A stretch of DNA of 64,000 nucleotides from Psychromonas sp030397575 (GCF_046250175.1 NZ_CP176468.1); one strand, 5' to 3'; shown: positions 35,298 through 45,477, counted from the stretch's first letter. The notes: generated by a model not told the origin, from the letters alone. Numbers and translations are program-made.

Positions 35298-36125
35298 TTA
35301 TCGATTTTCAATTAACGCTTTCACCATATCTTCTGATACAGGAGAACCGAAATGTTTAACATGTAAGTCGTTTAACTTACCATCACGCACTTGGTGGATT
35401 AAGAATAGATTTAAGTAATTGATCCAAGCTAACTCATCACGCTTAGCAATAATACCAACTACATCATCGTAGTTAGGTACATAAGGACCAGCAACAAAGT
35501 CATCAAATTGGCCAGAGGCTAATTTAGTGGCAATGTTAGTATTAGTAGAAACAAGTGCATCGATTTTACCTTGGTATAATCCTAGGAATGCATCATTTTC
35601 AGATTTAAAAGAGGTGTAATTGTCTCTTCCCCAGCCTTTTTCATCGGCATATTTAAAGTACTCTGTTTCGTAAGTGGTACCAATCGCAGCACCCACTTTA
35701 ACGTTTTTAAGGTCATCGAAAGAATCGATTTTCACGCCTTTTTTAGATAACACTTGGAATTTAAAAACAAAGTAAGGATAAGTGAAACCAACTGACTTAG
35801 CACGCTCTAATGTGTCTGAAGTCGAACCGATAACTACATCGGTTTTTGAAGAGATTAAAGAAGGGATTCTGTCTGCCCAGGTTAAATTAATAACGTTAGA
35901 TTTTACGCCTAATGCTTCTGCTAAATCATTACAGTAATCAACATCAAAACCTGCTGGTTGGTTGTCTTTATCAGTGTAGCCCATAGGTGGGAAATCAAGC
36001 ACGACACCACAATTTAGTGCGCCTCTCTCAATCACCGTATCTAAGGCATCTGCATTGGCTGTTGATAAAGCACCTAATGCCGCCATTGAAGCAACAACCA
36101 TCGAGATTTTCTTAACTAACTTCAT
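35298..36125 (-). CDS. Amino-acid ABC transporter substrate-binding protein
   Basis: 275 residues. The signal peptide KKISMVVASMAALGALSTANA is followed by an SBP family 3 domain: GALNCGVVLDFPPMGYTDKD, PAGFDVDYCNDLAEALG, VIGSTSDTLERAKSVGFTYPY, KVGAAIGTTYETEYF. It delivers an amino acid or opine to the permeases encoded downstream. The ligand cannot be assigned; the Arg/Asp pocket residues (TSDTLERA) are typical of alpha-amino-acid binders. First gene of the operon. Confidence 0.95.
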   Translation of the reverse strand: MKLVKKISMVVASMAALGALSTANADALDTVIERGALNCGVVLDFPPMGYTDKDNQPAGFDVDYCNDLAEALGVKSNVINLTWADRIPSLISSKTDVVIGSTSDTLERAKSVGFTYPYFVFKFQVLSKKGVKIDSFDDLKNVKVGAAIGTTYETEYFKYADEKGWGRDNYTSFKSENDAFLGLYQGKIDALVSTNTNIATKLASGQFDDFVAGPYVPNYDDVVGIIAKRDELAWINYLNLFLIHQVRDGKLNDLHVKHFGSPVSEDMVKALIENR

Positions 36126-36556
36126 ACTTCCTCCGTGAGTTTTACAAACAATAAATTTTATACTGCCACATCAATTAACAGCTGTTATTGAACTTGTTCA
36201 GTATTTTGGGTGTTCGAATCTAATACCCAAATGCATATTTGCATATTTATTAACATATCATAAATAAATCAGCGATTCTTAGTTGTACAAAACATCAACA
36301 CCTTTTGCTCAACAATTAACACATTAAATACCGTAAATTATTCACTAATAGAAATGTATTTTGACAGAGGAGTTAACACGCAAAGAAGCCTATGGTAATA
36401 GGCTCCTCCTGAATTTAAAGGGAAGAAAATAAATGAACAAATTAAAGCCGTAAGCTGTCATTAAAAATTTATTAAAATAAAATTCTAAAAAGGCATAAAA
36501 AGCAGCTAACATGTTTAAAATTTAATCAAAACCATGTTGCTTTATCCAATTTTTAT
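36126..36556. other. 431-bp intergenic region between mazG and the ABC operon
   Basis: No gene recognised. A 7-bp perfect hairpin agcctat-ggta-ataggct lies at 36387-36404. An imperfect stem at about 36500-36545 (minus strand AAAGCA-ACATG ... CATGT-TAGC-TGCTTTTT) is a candidate mazG terminator. The promoter of the binding-protein gene should lie between 36126 and 36360, which is very A+T-rich. Confidence 0.4.
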
Positions 36557-37372
36557 CTATTTAGGCAAATGCTTAATATCATTCCAAATGGCATCTAACT
36601 CATTCAATGTGCAATCTCCCATCTCTTTTCCTAGAGATTTAACATGTGCTTCAACACGCTTAAAACGAGATGAAAACTTATTATTTGCTTGAGTTAATAC
36701 TTGCTCTGGGTTTGCCTTAAGATGACGAATAAGATTAACGTTAGCAAATAACAGATCGCCTAACTCATCGACAATACGTTCTTTTTGTTCAGTTTCATTG
36801 AGGTCTGTACGCTTAACTTCCACCATAACTTCATCAATTTCTTCATGGATTTTGGCGACTACAGGCCCTAACTCAGCCCAATCAAACCCAACACTAGCAG
36901 CGCGCTTTTGAATTTTGTAAGCTCGCGTTAACGCAGGTAATGCAAGAGGAATATTGTCTAAAATACTCTCTTGTTTATTTTGAGATTGTGCTTTTTTCTG
37001 ACGCTCTTTCTCTTTTTCAGCTTCCCAGTTTGCATTAATTTCAGCATCAGTTTTTAGCTCTGAGTTAGCAAAAACATGAGGATGACGACGAATTAATTTC
37101 TCGTTTAATACCGCTAAAATATCATCAAATTCAAATAACCCCTGCTCTTTGGCCATTTGTGCATAGAACACTACTTGAAACAGTAAGTCTCCTAGTTCGC
37201 CTTTTAGATCATCAAAGTCTTTATTGGCAATCGCATCCGCCACTTCATAGGCTTCTTCTATAGTATGTGGTACAACGCTATCAAAAGTTTGTTTTAGGTC
37301 CCAAGGGCAGCCTGTTTCTGGCGTACGAAGTTGCTGCATAATAGAAAGTAATTGCGTTAAGTTTGCTGACAT
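36557..37372 (-). CDS. mazG: Nucleoside triphosphate pyrophosphohydrolase MazG
   Basis: 271 residues with two MazG domains. The first has MQQLRTPETGCPWDLKQTF, the metal-binding HTIEEAYEVADAI and LKGELGDLLFQVVFYAQMA. The second has EEIDEVMVEVKR and IVDELGDLLFANVNLIRHL. It hydrolyses (d)NTPs to monophosphates and limits ppGpp-related stress in E. coli. Its usual neighbours pyrG-eno lie about 4 kb downstream, separated here by the ABC operon. Confidence 0.97.
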   Translation of the reverse strand: MSANLTQLLSIMQQLRTPETGCPWDLKQTFDSVVPHTIEEAYEVADAIANKDFDDLKGELGDLLFQVVFYAQMAKEQGLFEFDDILAVLNEKLIRRHPHVFANSELKTDAEINANWEAEKEKERQKKAQSQNKQESILDNIPLALPALTRAYKIQKRAASVGFDWAELGPVVAKIHEEIDEVMVEVKRTDLNETEQKERIVDELGDLLFANVNLIRHLKANPEQVLTQANNKFSSRFKRVEAHVKSLGKEMGDCTLNELDAIWNDIKHLPK

Positions 37373-37468
37373 GAAAGCCCCCCAAAATGATAAAAATAAA
37401 TTTATTAAGTAATCATATCAACTATATTTATACCAAGCTTTAACTAAAATAGGCAAAAAACATAAAGT

Positions 37469-37768
37469 TTGTTTAATAAATTAGTAGTGATTATGGCGAT
37501 TAGCTCATTTGGTATCGCAGGCGTGGGTGGCGGTGCGACTTTCGCTGCTTTAATTGTATTACCGGCAATGGGTTTACCAGTAACGATAGCAGCTTTGCTT
37601 ATTTCAATTGAACCTTTAATTGATATGGCACGAACAGCGTTGAACGTGAGTAGAGCAATGACAGCAGAGACAATTACGTCGCGCTTGTTAGGTGATAAAA
37701 AAGAGATTAATAAGGCATTTAAATTAAGTCCTAAACAAGTCACAAATCAATCTACTCATAGACAGTAA
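37469..37768 (+). pseudogene. C-terminal remnant of a TcyP-like dicarboxylate/cystine:cation symporter
   Basis: The plus-strand frame from about 37481 translates to the last membrane region of a DAACS-family symporter: VVIMAISSFGIAGVGGGATF and ALIVLPAMGLPVTIAALLIS, then IEPLIDMARTALNVSRAMTA. The match is closest, from memory, to L-cystine transporter TcyP (YdjN). About four-fifths of the gene is missing upstream, where mazG now lies. Conserved glycines near the end appear changed (NVSR and TAET where the family has NVSG and TAGT), so it is a decaying fragment and not a gene. Confidence 0.8.
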
Positions 37769-37824
37769 GAACCCACCACCCGGTATTTTAAGAATACTTA
37801 ATGGCTAGATGGTGGGATAAAACG

Positions 37825-38993
37825 TTATTCTTGTAGCATAAGAATAACGTTTTTTAATGCCGTAATAAATGCAGCGGCTTCTTCAAGCGTATTGTATATT
37901 GAAAACGAAGCTCTAATCGTACCATTGCATTGTAAACTCGACATCAAGGGCATGGCGCAATGCGTCCCACTTCGCACAGCAATTCCTTGCGCATCTAATA
38001 ACATAGCAATATCACTATTATGCTCACCTTTTACAACAAGGCTGTTCGATCCAGATTTCTGCGTTTCACTAGCAAACACAGTTATATCCGGTATTTGCTG
38101 TAAGGCTTGTTGTGTATAGTTGATAAGTTGTTGTTCATGTTGCAGACAACGCGTTTGGTCTAAGCTGTTTATAAAGTCTAACGCAGCGCCTAACCCAATA
38201 GCACCTGCTATATTTGGTGTACCAGCTTCAAACTTAAAGGGGAGTTGGTGAAAGGTACTTTTACCGTGTCAATCATTTCACCACCGCCTTGCCATGGAGG
38301 TAAAGTCTCTAGCAGCGTTTTCTTCCCGTACAACACACCAATGCGCGTCGGACCAAATAGTTTATGGCCGGAAAATAGGTAAAAGTCACAATCTAATACT
38401 TGCACATCAACTTCAAGATGAGCAATAGCTTGCGCACCATTAATGATGACTTTCGCATCAAACTAATGTGCGAGTTTGGTCATGCTTTGTATTGGATTAA
38501 CAATACCTAAAGCGTTAGAAACATGTGCGATTGAAACGATTTTAGTACGCTCTGATAAAAGTGCTTTAAACGCATCAATATCTAAAGTGAACTCAGCAGT
38601 TAATGGAACTACTTTTAATACAGCACCAGTACGTTGAGCAATCATTTGCCAAGGCACAATATTCGCTAATAGATTAATTCCCTCAGTGGTGCCTTTTGTC
38701 CAAATAATTTCTTCTGAATACTGTGCATTAAGGAGCTGTTGTACTTTCAAACGACTGGCTTCAAATAATTCTGTTGCTTGATTACTTAAGGCATGGCTCG
38801 CTCGATGTACGTTGGCATTACTAGTTTGATAATAATCACAAATAGCATCGATCACCGACTGTGGTTTTTAGGTAGTCGCAGCATGATCAAAATAGACCAA
38901 AGAATGTTGATTAACTCGTTGCTTTAGAATGGGGAATTGATTGCGAAGTTGTTCAATATAGGGATCTGAACTCAAGGTGATACCGCATAACAT
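37825..38993 (-). pseudogene. csdA: Broken CsdA-like cysteine desulfurase (two stops, one frameshift, one deletion)
   Basis: Reading from an ATG at 38993 gives a class V aminotransferase start (SSDPYIEQLRNQFPILKQ, then VYFDHAATT). A TAA at 38880-38878 interrupts the AATT-x-KP motif and a TAG at 38465-38463 follows TKLAH. A frameshift occurs near 38250-38265 before FHQLPFKFEAGTPN. Between GINLLAN and IVPWQM (about 38660) some 20-25 residues are absent, including the conserved EHHAN motif. The PLP lysine region (FYLFSGHKLFGP) and the cysteine-loop region (AVRSGTHCAMPLM) remain. It cannot make functional enzyme as read. No csdE neighbour is present. Confidence 0.9.
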
Positions 38994-38998
38994 AAAAC

Positions 38999-39030
38999 AA
39001 CGCGTTAATCGCTAATACAATTAACGCGTT
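38999..39030 (-). terminator. pdxJ terminator
   Basis: aacgcgttaa - 12 nt - ttaacgcgtt, a perfect 10-bp stem, followed on the minus strand by GTTTTA. It lies about 22 bp after the pdxJ stop and ends the lepA-to-pdxJ direction of transcription. Confidence 0.75.
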
Positions 39031-39051
39031 TAATTGCCGTTAATGGGTTAT

Positions 39052-39792
39052 TTATAGACTTTGATTGCGCCCTTCAACCATTAAACGTTTCATTTCACTT
39101 ACCGCGACAGCAAAGCCATCTACTAATGCACGAGCTACAATCGCATGCCCAATGTTTAGTTCGATGATTTCAGGTAAAGCAGCAATCGGTTTAACATTAT
39201 GGTAATTCAAACCATGACCCGCATTCACTTTAATGCCTGCTTGTTGACCATAAGTCGCCGCTTTAGCAACACGTGCTAACTCAGCTTCTTGAATCGCATC
39301 ACTTTCAGCGTCTGCATACTGCCCAGTATGAAGCTCCACATAAGCGGCTTTCATTTTCACAGCTGCATCGATTTGCGCAGCTTCAGGGTCAATAAATAAA
39401 CTAACTTGAATATTAGCTGCGTTTAAACGGCTCACTGCATCAGCAATTTTATCGTAATTACCGACCACATCTAACCCACCTTCAGTGGTTAACTCTTCGC
39501 GCTTTTCTGGTACTAAACAAACAAAAGCAGGTTTCGTTTTTAAGGCGATCTCAACCATTTCATCAGTCACTGCCATTTCTAAATTCATGCGAGTCTGTAA
39601 TGTTTGCGCTAATACCGCTACATCACGATCATGAATATGACGACGATCTTCACGTAGGTGAATAGTAATACCATCTGCACCAGAGGTTTCAGCCACTGCT
39701 GCTAAATGTGCAGGTTCAGGGTAACAAGTACCACGTGCATTACGCAGTGTTGCTACGTGGTCAATGTTCACACCTAATAATATTTTGCTCAT
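39052..39792 (-). CDS. pdxJ: Pyridoxine 5'-phosphate synthase PdxJ
   Basis: 246 residues. Starts SKILLGVNIDHVATLRNARG with the conserved NIDHVATLR motif, then GADGITIHLREDRRHI, FVCLVPEKREELTTEGGLDV, SLFIDPEA and VELHTGQYA. It condenses 1-deoxyxylulose 5-phosphate with 3-amino-2-oxopropyl phosphate to form vitamin B6 phosphate. It lies 24 bp after recO, the conserved era-recO-pdxJ order. AAAGGAAAG precedes the ATG. Confidence 0.98.
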   Translation of the reverse strand: MSKILLGVNIDHVATLRNARGTCYPEPAHLAAVAETSGADGITIHLREDRRHIHDRDVAVLAQTLQTRMNLEMAVTDEMVEIALKTKPAFVCLVPEKREELTTEGGLDVVGNYDKIADAVSRLNAANIQVSLFIDPEAAQIDAAVKMKAAYVELHTGQYADAESDAIQEAELARVAKAATYGQQAGIKVNAGHGLNYHNVKPIAALPEIIELNIGHAIVARALVDGFAVAVSEMKRLMVEGRNQSL

Positions 39793-39816
39793 CTTCTTTC
39801 CTTTATCTGTACTGTA

Positions 39817-40518
39817 TTACTTAGCGGCAAATAAACTGCGGCTATGTAATGGCTTGTCACCTAATAAATTAGCTAATGCTTGACGGCAAAAGCGTTTTGC
39901 CATCTTAAGCGTGGCTTCACTATCGAGCTTGCGTTGCGATAGATTAATAATATCTTGGCCATCATAAACTTGTTCGGGTTTACAAATTGCCTGCTTAGCA
40001 AAAAAACCAAGTTGTTGCTGGTATTGATATTGAAAGCCAGCTTCAATTAACTCTTCGCTATATACATCTTGTTCAAAATTAACGCCGTATCCTAATGTCT
40101 CTAATAGAGTTAGTTCAAACAAACGTAATGACTTTTGTGGGTCTTCATCTCGGGCAACACTAATTAGGGTACGTTGATAGCATTCAAAAAGACCATCACA
40201 GGCGGTTTCAGCTTGCAACAAACGATATAATAGCTCGTTGATATACATGGCAATGTAAAGACGTTGACCGTGTAGTGGAACCACTTGAGTTTGCGCTTCG
40301 AGTGACTTAACAGTTTTTAAGCTGCCACGTCCAAAATAACTAGCAAGCAATAAAGTAAAGGGTTGAGCCATGCCACGTCTCATACGTGTACTACTTCTGC
40401 CCCCTTTGAAAATAAGACTAACTTTACCTATATCTTGGCAAAACAAGTCAACGATTTGACTTGTTTCTCCATAGGGACGACGATGCAATATAAACGCATT
40501 GTGACACTCAATAGACAT
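39817..40518 (-). CDS. recO: DNA repair protein RecO
   Basis: 233 residues. The N-terminal OB fold contains AFILHRRPYGETSQIVDLF and LIFKGGRS, and the later helical part includes ELLYRLLQAE and FELTLLETLGYGVNF. RecO works with RecR to load RecA on SSB-coated DNA. It follows era by 34 bp and precedes pdxJ. Confidence 0.97.
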   Translation of the reverse strand: MSIECHNAFILHRRPYGETSQIVDLFCQDIGKVSLIFKGGRSSTRMRRGMAQPFTLLLASYFGRGSLKTVKSLEAQTQVVPLHGQRLYIAMYINELLYRLLQAETACDGLFECYQRTLISVARDEDPQKSLRLFELTLLETLGYGVNFEQDVYSEELIEAGFQYQYQQQLGFFAKQAICKPEQVYDGQDIINLSQRKLDSEATLKMAKRFCRQALANLLGDKPLHSRSLFAAK

Positions 40519-40552
40519 TCAAAAACCCCTATAAGCAACATGCTCACGACTA

Positions 40553-41455
40553 TTAGCCGCTGTAATCATCACCATAACCCAATGAGCGCAATGCACGATC
40601 ATCGTCAGCCCAACCTGACTTCACTTTCACCCAGATTTCTAAGAATACTTTTGAATCGAATAACTCTTCCATATCGATTCGAGCTTGTTTACCAATGGCT
40701 TTTAACTTTTCACCTTTGTTACCAATTACCATGCGTTTTTGGCCATCTCGTTCCACCAAAATAAGCGCATTGATATGTAATACACCATTAGCTTTCTGTT
40801 TGAACTGCTCAATCTCAACAGTTACTGAATAAGGTAACTCGTCACCTAAAAAGCGCATCAGCTTTTCACGAACGATCTCTGAAGCCATAAAGCGTGAAGA
40901 GCGATCAGTAATGTAATCATCTGGAAAATAGAATTCAGACTCAGGTAAAATATCTTTAGCCCACTGTCTAATTTTTTCTACGTTATCGCCAGATTTAGCT
41001 GACATAGGTAAGATATGAGCAAAGTTAAAACGCTCACCTAATTGTTGAAGATGCGGTAGTAACAGTTCTTTATCTTCGACATTATCAATTTTATTAACAG
41101 CCAAAATAACTGGGCATTTTTGATGTGTTAGTTTCTTTAGCACCATCTCATCATCATCGTTCCAGTTAGTACCTTCAACAACAAAAACCACCATTTCAAC
41201 ATCATTGATTGAACTTGATGCTGCACGGTTCATTAAACGGTTAATAGCGCGCTTTTCTTCAATATGTAACCCCGGTGTATCAACAAAAATAGTTTGATAA
41301 TCACCATCGGTATCAATCCCTAAAATACGGTGACGAGTAGTTTGCGCTTTGCGTGAAGTAATACTTACTTTTTGCCCAAGTAAGGCATTGATTAACGTCG
41401 ACTTACCTACATTAGGGCGTCCGACGATGGCTACTAAGCCACATTTTTGAGTCAT
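40553..41455 (-). CDS. era: GTPase Era
   Basis: 300 residues. G1 is GRPNVGKSTLINALLGQ, G2 region SITSRKAQTTRHRILGI, G3 DTPGLH, G4 NKID, and the C-terminal KH domain carries VIGNKGEKLKAIGKQAR. It binds 16S rRNA and helps 30S maturation. It is encoded 58 bp after rnc, as in E. coli. AGGAG lies upstream of the ATG. Confidence 0.98.
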   Translation of the reverse strand: MTQKCGLVAIVGRPNVGKSTLINALLGQKVSITSRKAQTTRHRILGIDTDGDYQTIFVDTPGLHIEEKRAINRLMNRAASSSINDVEMVVFVVEGTNWNDDDEMVLKKLTHQKCPVILAVNKIDNVEDKELLLPHLQQLGERFNFAHILPMSAKSGDNVEKIRQWAKDILPESEFYFPDDYITDRSSRFMASEIVREKLMRFLGDELPYSVTVEIEQFKQKANGVLHINALILVERDGQKRMVIGNKGEKLKAIGKQARIDMEELFDSKVFLEIWVKVKSGWADDDRALRSLGYGDDYSG

Positions 41456-41513
41456 TATTTAGCTCCTAAGAAGGTTAATGATAGTAAAATATAGAATGCA
41501 GTGTGAAGTAACA

Positions 41514-42200
41514 TTATTGATCACCTAACAGTGCAGTTAACATAGTTTGTGCAGCCAGTTGTTCAGCCTTACGGCGACTAGTGCCTTTCCCTTGTACAGG
41601 TTGCATACCTTCAATTTGACAACTCATGGTAAATTGTTGGTTATGTGCTTCGCCTTTCACATCTAAGACTTCGTAAACAGGTAATGCTTGCTTACGAGAT
41701 TGAAGGTGTTCCTGTAGACGTGTTTTAGGATCTTTCTGCGTAATACCAGGTTTAATGGTTTTTAATCGGCTATCAAACCAGCTTAATACTAATTTATTCA
41801 CCGTATCGATATCTGAATCTAAGAATACCGCACCAATGATAGCTTCTACGCCATCGGCAATAATAGAGTCACGGCGGAAACCACCACTTTTTAGCTCACC
41901 AGGACCGAGAATTAAACAGTCACTTAATACAAATTCACGGCCAACTTCTGATAGCATTTTCCCACACACTAAGGTTGCACGCATGCGGCTTAAATCACCC
42001 TCATCAACTTTTGGGAAACGTTTATATAAGTCAGTTGAAATAGCGAAACTTAAAATTGAATCACCTAGAAACTCTAAGCGTTCATTGTGCAACCCTAACG
42101 CACTTCTATGCGTTAATGCTTGCTTTAATAATCCAAAATCTGAGAATTGGTAACCAATACGTTTCTCTAAACGTTTTAACTCTTGTTCTTTCATCTTCAT
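41514..42200 (-). CDS. rnc: Ribonuclease III
   Basis: 228 residues. The catalytic signature is HNERLEFLGDSILSFAIS, with DGVEAIIGAVFLDSD, and the dsRNA-binding domain starts near residue 155 (DPKTRLQEHLQSRKQALP) and ends GTSRRKAEQLAAQTML. It processes rRNA and structured RNAs. Its ATG overlaps the lepB stop (ATGA), so the two are coupled. Confidence 0.98.
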   Translation of the reverse strand: MKMKEQELKRLEKRIGYQFSDFGLLKQALTHRSALGLHNERLEFLGDSILSFAISTDLYKRFPKVDEGDLSRMRATLVCGKMLSEVGREFVLSDCLILGPGELKSGGFRRDSIIADGVEAIIGAVFLDSDIDTVNKLVLSWFDSRLKTIKPGITQKDPKTRLQEHLQSRKQALPVYEVLDVKGEAHNQQFTMSCQIEGMQPVQGKGTSRRKAEQLAAQTMLTALLGDQ

Positions 42201-43117
42201 TTAATACTACCTATACGCTCAAAACGCACATTACTTGGTACCCAACTTGGTAAAAAGTCCTCTGCGCCTCGGTCAAACTCAAAACTAATCCATTTTGCTA
42301 CGGCTTTCCCCACCAGATTACGCTCAGGAACAAATCCCCAGAAACGGCTATCACGGCTGTTATCGCGGTTATCACCCATCACAAAATAATTACCCTCAGG
42401 TACAACCCACTCATAGGTATAAGTCGATACATCTTTTTGTTGATAGTAAGCTTCAACTTGCTCTCTACGTAAAGGGTTAATTAATAATTGGTGTTCCACA
42501 TCACCTAATACTTCAGAATAAACTTTAACTGTATTACTCTCATGTTTAAAGTCTTGCTCGCCTAAGAAAGACGTGTCTAATTTTTTGTAATCACCACAAC
42601 TATTATCACCACAAGCAGGGGCTATATAGAGTGCTTTATCTTTATAAACGATACGGTCACCAGGTAAACCAACCACTCGTTTGATAAAGTCTACACGTTG
42701 ATCTTCTGGGTATTTAAATACTGCAACATCACCACGTTCAGGGTGACCTGTTGGAATCAGTGTATTCTGCCAAACTGGCTCTTTAATGCCGTATGAGAAT
42801 TTCTCAACTAAGATAAAATCACCCACCAATAAAGTTGGCATCATCGACCCCGATGGGATTTGAAATGGTTCATAAATAAATGAACGCAGAATAAATACCG
42901 TTGCAATGACTGGAAAAAGGCCACGTGCATTTTCAATAATTGGGTTTTCTGGATACATTTTAGCAAGCTTTTTATCGTCTAATTTAATCTCAGATTTAGC
43001 CTGTAACTCTGCATAAGCTTGCTTACGCTTTTTTGCCCATTTTATTTTATCAATAACCCAAATAATCCCAGTTACTAACGTTAAGATGACTAATATTAAT
43101 GCAAATGAGTTTGCCAT
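42197..43117 (-). CDS. lepB: Signal peptidase I
   Basis: 306 residues. Two N-terminal membrane segments (residues 3-22 and about 64-83) precede the catalytic Ser in FQIPSGSMMPTLLVGDFI, the catalytic Lys in VDFIKRVVGLPGDRI, and the box E motif NYFVMGDNRDNSRDSRFWG. A disulfide-type loop (ACGDNSCGD) is present as in the E. coli enzyme. It removes Sec/Tat signal peptides on the periplasmic side. It lies after lepA in the conserved operon. Confidence 0.98.
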   Translation of the reverse strand: MANSFALILVILTLVTGIIWVIDKIKWAKKRKQAYAELQAKSEIKLDDKKLAKMYPENPIIENARGLFPVIATVFILRSFIYEPFQIPSGSMMPTLLVGDFILVEKFSYGIKEPVWQNTLIPTGHPERGDVAVFKYPEDQRVDFIKRVVGLPGDRIVYKDKALYIAPACGDNSCGDYKKLDTSFLGEQDFKHESNTVKVYSEVLGDVEHQLLINPLRREQVEAYYQQKDVSTYTYEWVVPEGNYFVMGDNRDNSRDSRFWGFVPERNLVGKAVAKWISFEFDRGAEDFLPSWVPSNVRFERIGSIK

Positions 43118-43259
43118 TTTTTTTCCTAATAAATGTAAATCATATTAATTAATGTATTTAACTAATATGACTCGTTTAAAATACAAAATGCGCTGATCGG
43201 TTAATCAGCGCATTCCCTTAAATAATGATTACTTTTCCTGACTAAATAGCAATCAAAAA

Positions 43260-45056
43260 CTACTTATCTTTACCTATGTGTAACACGGCTAAAAACGCTT
43301 CCTGTGGTACATCAACATTACCAACAGATTTCATACGTTTTTTACCTTCTTTCTGTTTCTTCAGTAGTTTTTTCTTACGGCTGATATCACCACCGTAACA
43401 TTTTGCTAATACGTTCTTAGTCAATTGCTTAACCGTTGAACGCGCAATAATCTTGCTACCTATCGCTGCTTGAATTGCAATGTTAAACATTTGACGAGGG
43501 ATCAGTTCTTTCATTTTTTCAACTAAGTCACGACCGTAACTTTCTGAATTATCACGGTGCGTAATTAATGCTAATGCATCAACACGATCACCATTGATCA
43601 TAACGTCTACACGTACCATGTCAGAAGCTTCATAACGAACAAAGTTATATTCAAGTGAAGCGTATCCACGACTGGTTGATTTTAATCGGTCAAACAGATC
43701 CATTACCACTTCACCCATTGGGATTTCGTAAGTCAATGCGACTTGATTGCCGTGATAAGCCATCTTAGTTTGAACACCACGCTTATTAATACATAGGGTA
43801 ATAACATTGCCTAGGTAGTCTTGTGGAACAAGAATATTACATTCTGCGATGGGTTCACGAATTTCATTAATATCATTAGTTGGTGGCAATTTAGCTGGGC
43901 TATCTACATATTCAATTTCTCCACCATTTTTTTCTACTTCGTAGATTACTGTTGGTGCAGTGGTAATTAAATCAATATCATATTCACGCTCTAAACGCTC
44001 TTGAATGATTTCCATGTGTAATAAACCAAGGAAACCACAACGGAAACCAAAGCCTAAAGCAGATGAGTTTTCTGGCTCATACAATAATGATGCATCATTA
44101 ATACTTAATTTACCTAGCGCATCACGGAAGTTTTCATAATCATCTGAACTTACTGGGAATAAACCAGCATAAACCTGCGGTTGAACGCGTTTAAATCCAG
44201 GTAACACTTCTGGTGATGGATTATCAGCTAATGTTAAGGTATCACCTACAGGTGCACCTAAAATATCTTTAATACCAGAAATAACATAGCCTACTTCGCC
44301 AGCTTTTAAGATACCTGTTTCTTTTTGTTTAGGTGTAAAGTAACCCACTTTAGTCACTAAATGAACTTGACCTGTGGTCATTACTTTCATTTTATCACCG
44401 ACTTTAATTTGACCGTGTTTGATACGCACCAATGACACTACGCCTTGGTAGTTATCAAACCATGAATCAATGATTAGCGCCTGCAATGGTCCATCAAGGT
44501 TGCCTTCTGGCGGTGGGATCATTTTCACGATCTCTTCTAACACAAGGTCAATACCTACACCTGTTTTAGCAGAACAACGTACCGCTTCAGTTGCATCGAT
44601 CCCTACGATATCTTCGATCTCTTCAGCAACACGCTCAGGCTCAGCAGCAGGCAAATCAATTTTATTTAAGATCGGGACAACTTCTAAGTCCATCTCTAGG
44701 GCGGTGTAACAGTTTGCTAATGTTTGCGCTTCAACGCCCTGACCGGCATCAACAACCAATAAAGCTCCTTCACAAGCAGCTAAAGAACGCGATACTTCGT
44801 AAGAGAAATCCACGTGTCCCGGTGTATCGATGAAGTTTAACTGATAGGTTTCGCCATCTTTGGCTTTATAGTCCAAGGTAACGCTTTGTGCTTTGATGGT
44901 AATACCACGTTCACGCTCTATATCCATAGAATCAGTTACTTGTGCTGCCATTTCACGTTCAGTCAGCCCTCCACAGGTGCTGATTAAACGGTCTGACAAT
45001 GTCGACTTACCATGGTCAATGTGAGCAATGATTGAAAAGTTACGAATGTTTTTCAT
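43260..45056 (-). CDS. lepA: Elongation factor 4 (LepA)
   Basis: 598 residues, close to the usual 599. It starts MKNIRNFSIIAHIDHGKSTL with the G1 motif, then DTPGHVDFSYEVSRSL, NKIDLPAA, and the LepA-specific C-terminal domain ending with KAKYGGD-like KCYGGDISRKKKLLKKQKEG. It is a ribosomal GTPase. The longest frame begins at 45095, but family members start exactly at MKNIRNFSII, so 45056 is chosen although its ribosome-binding site is not ideal (AAGG is distant). Confidence 0.97.
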   Translation of the reverse strand: MKNIRNFSIIAHIDHGKSTLSDRLISTCGGLTEREMAAQVTDSMDIERERGITIKAQSVTLDYKAKDGETYQLNFIDTPGHVDFSYEVSRSLAACEGALLVVDAGQGVEAQTLANCYTALEMDLEVVPILNKIDLPAAEPERVAEEIEDIVGIDATEAVRCSAKTGVGIDLVLEEIVKMIPPPEGNLDGPLQALIIDSWFDNYQGVVSLVRIKHGQIKVGDKMKVMTTGQVHLVTKVGYFTPKQKETGILKAGEVGYVISGIKDILGAPVGDTLTLADNPSPEVLPGFKRVQPQVYAGLFPVSSDDYENFRDALGKLSINDASLLYEPENSSALGFGFRCGFLGLLHMEIIQERLEREYDIDLITTAPTVIYEVEKNGGEIEYVDSPAKLPPTNDINEIREPIAECNILVPQDYLGNVITLCINKRGVQTKMAYHGNQVALTYEIPMGEVVMDLFDRLKSTSRGYASLEYNFVRYEASDMVRVDVMINGDRVDALALITHRDNSESYGRDLVEKMKELIPRQMFNIAIQAAIGSKIIARSTVKQLTKNVLAKCYGGDISRKKKLLKKQKEGKKRMKSVGNVDVPQEAFLAVLHIGKDK

Positions 45057-45477
45057 GAATACGTTAAATACCTTATTAGTGACTACACTTTGCATCGTGA
45101 TACAGGTTAATCGTCTTTATCACAGCTGACTTAAGCCCTTTTGAAAGAGGTTTTAAGTCGCTTTAATGCTAAATTTTTATGTTTGTTGTTAATTTGTCTA
45201 TTTTGAGTACATTAATTGCCGTGCATTCTAGCGAATTTCTGTTTTAATCTCCATCTTTATAGCGCTATCAAGCAAATGGATCTTTGCGCAGTTTTTTAAT
45301 GTTATTTTTAACGGTAAGAAAAATTTAACATTCACTTAAAAAAACACTTTAAGTATAAAAAACGAGCACCTAGCGTTCACATTTCAAGCACAAACAGCGA
45401 GGCTTGCTTCACATTTTTAACTTTTCTTAAACAAGATCAAAGCGGATCAAGCAATCTATTAACGCTATTACTGTTTT
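45057..45477. other. Divergent intergenic region between lepA and the RRM gene
   Basis: 421 bp with no gene recognised. It must contain the lepA promoter. It includes A+T-rich segments (for example 45285-45365) without a strong palindrome or repeat. Confidence 0.4.

Noticed and set aside
41755..42153. 132-codon frame antisense to rnc, and similar frames antisense to era, recO and lepA
   Set aside because: Shadows of conserved housekeeping genes.
45057..45095. Extended LepA N-terminus from the ATG at 45095
   Set aside because: LepA proteins begin at MKNIRNFSII; the extra 13 residues have no support, although the upstream ribosome-binding site is not decisive.
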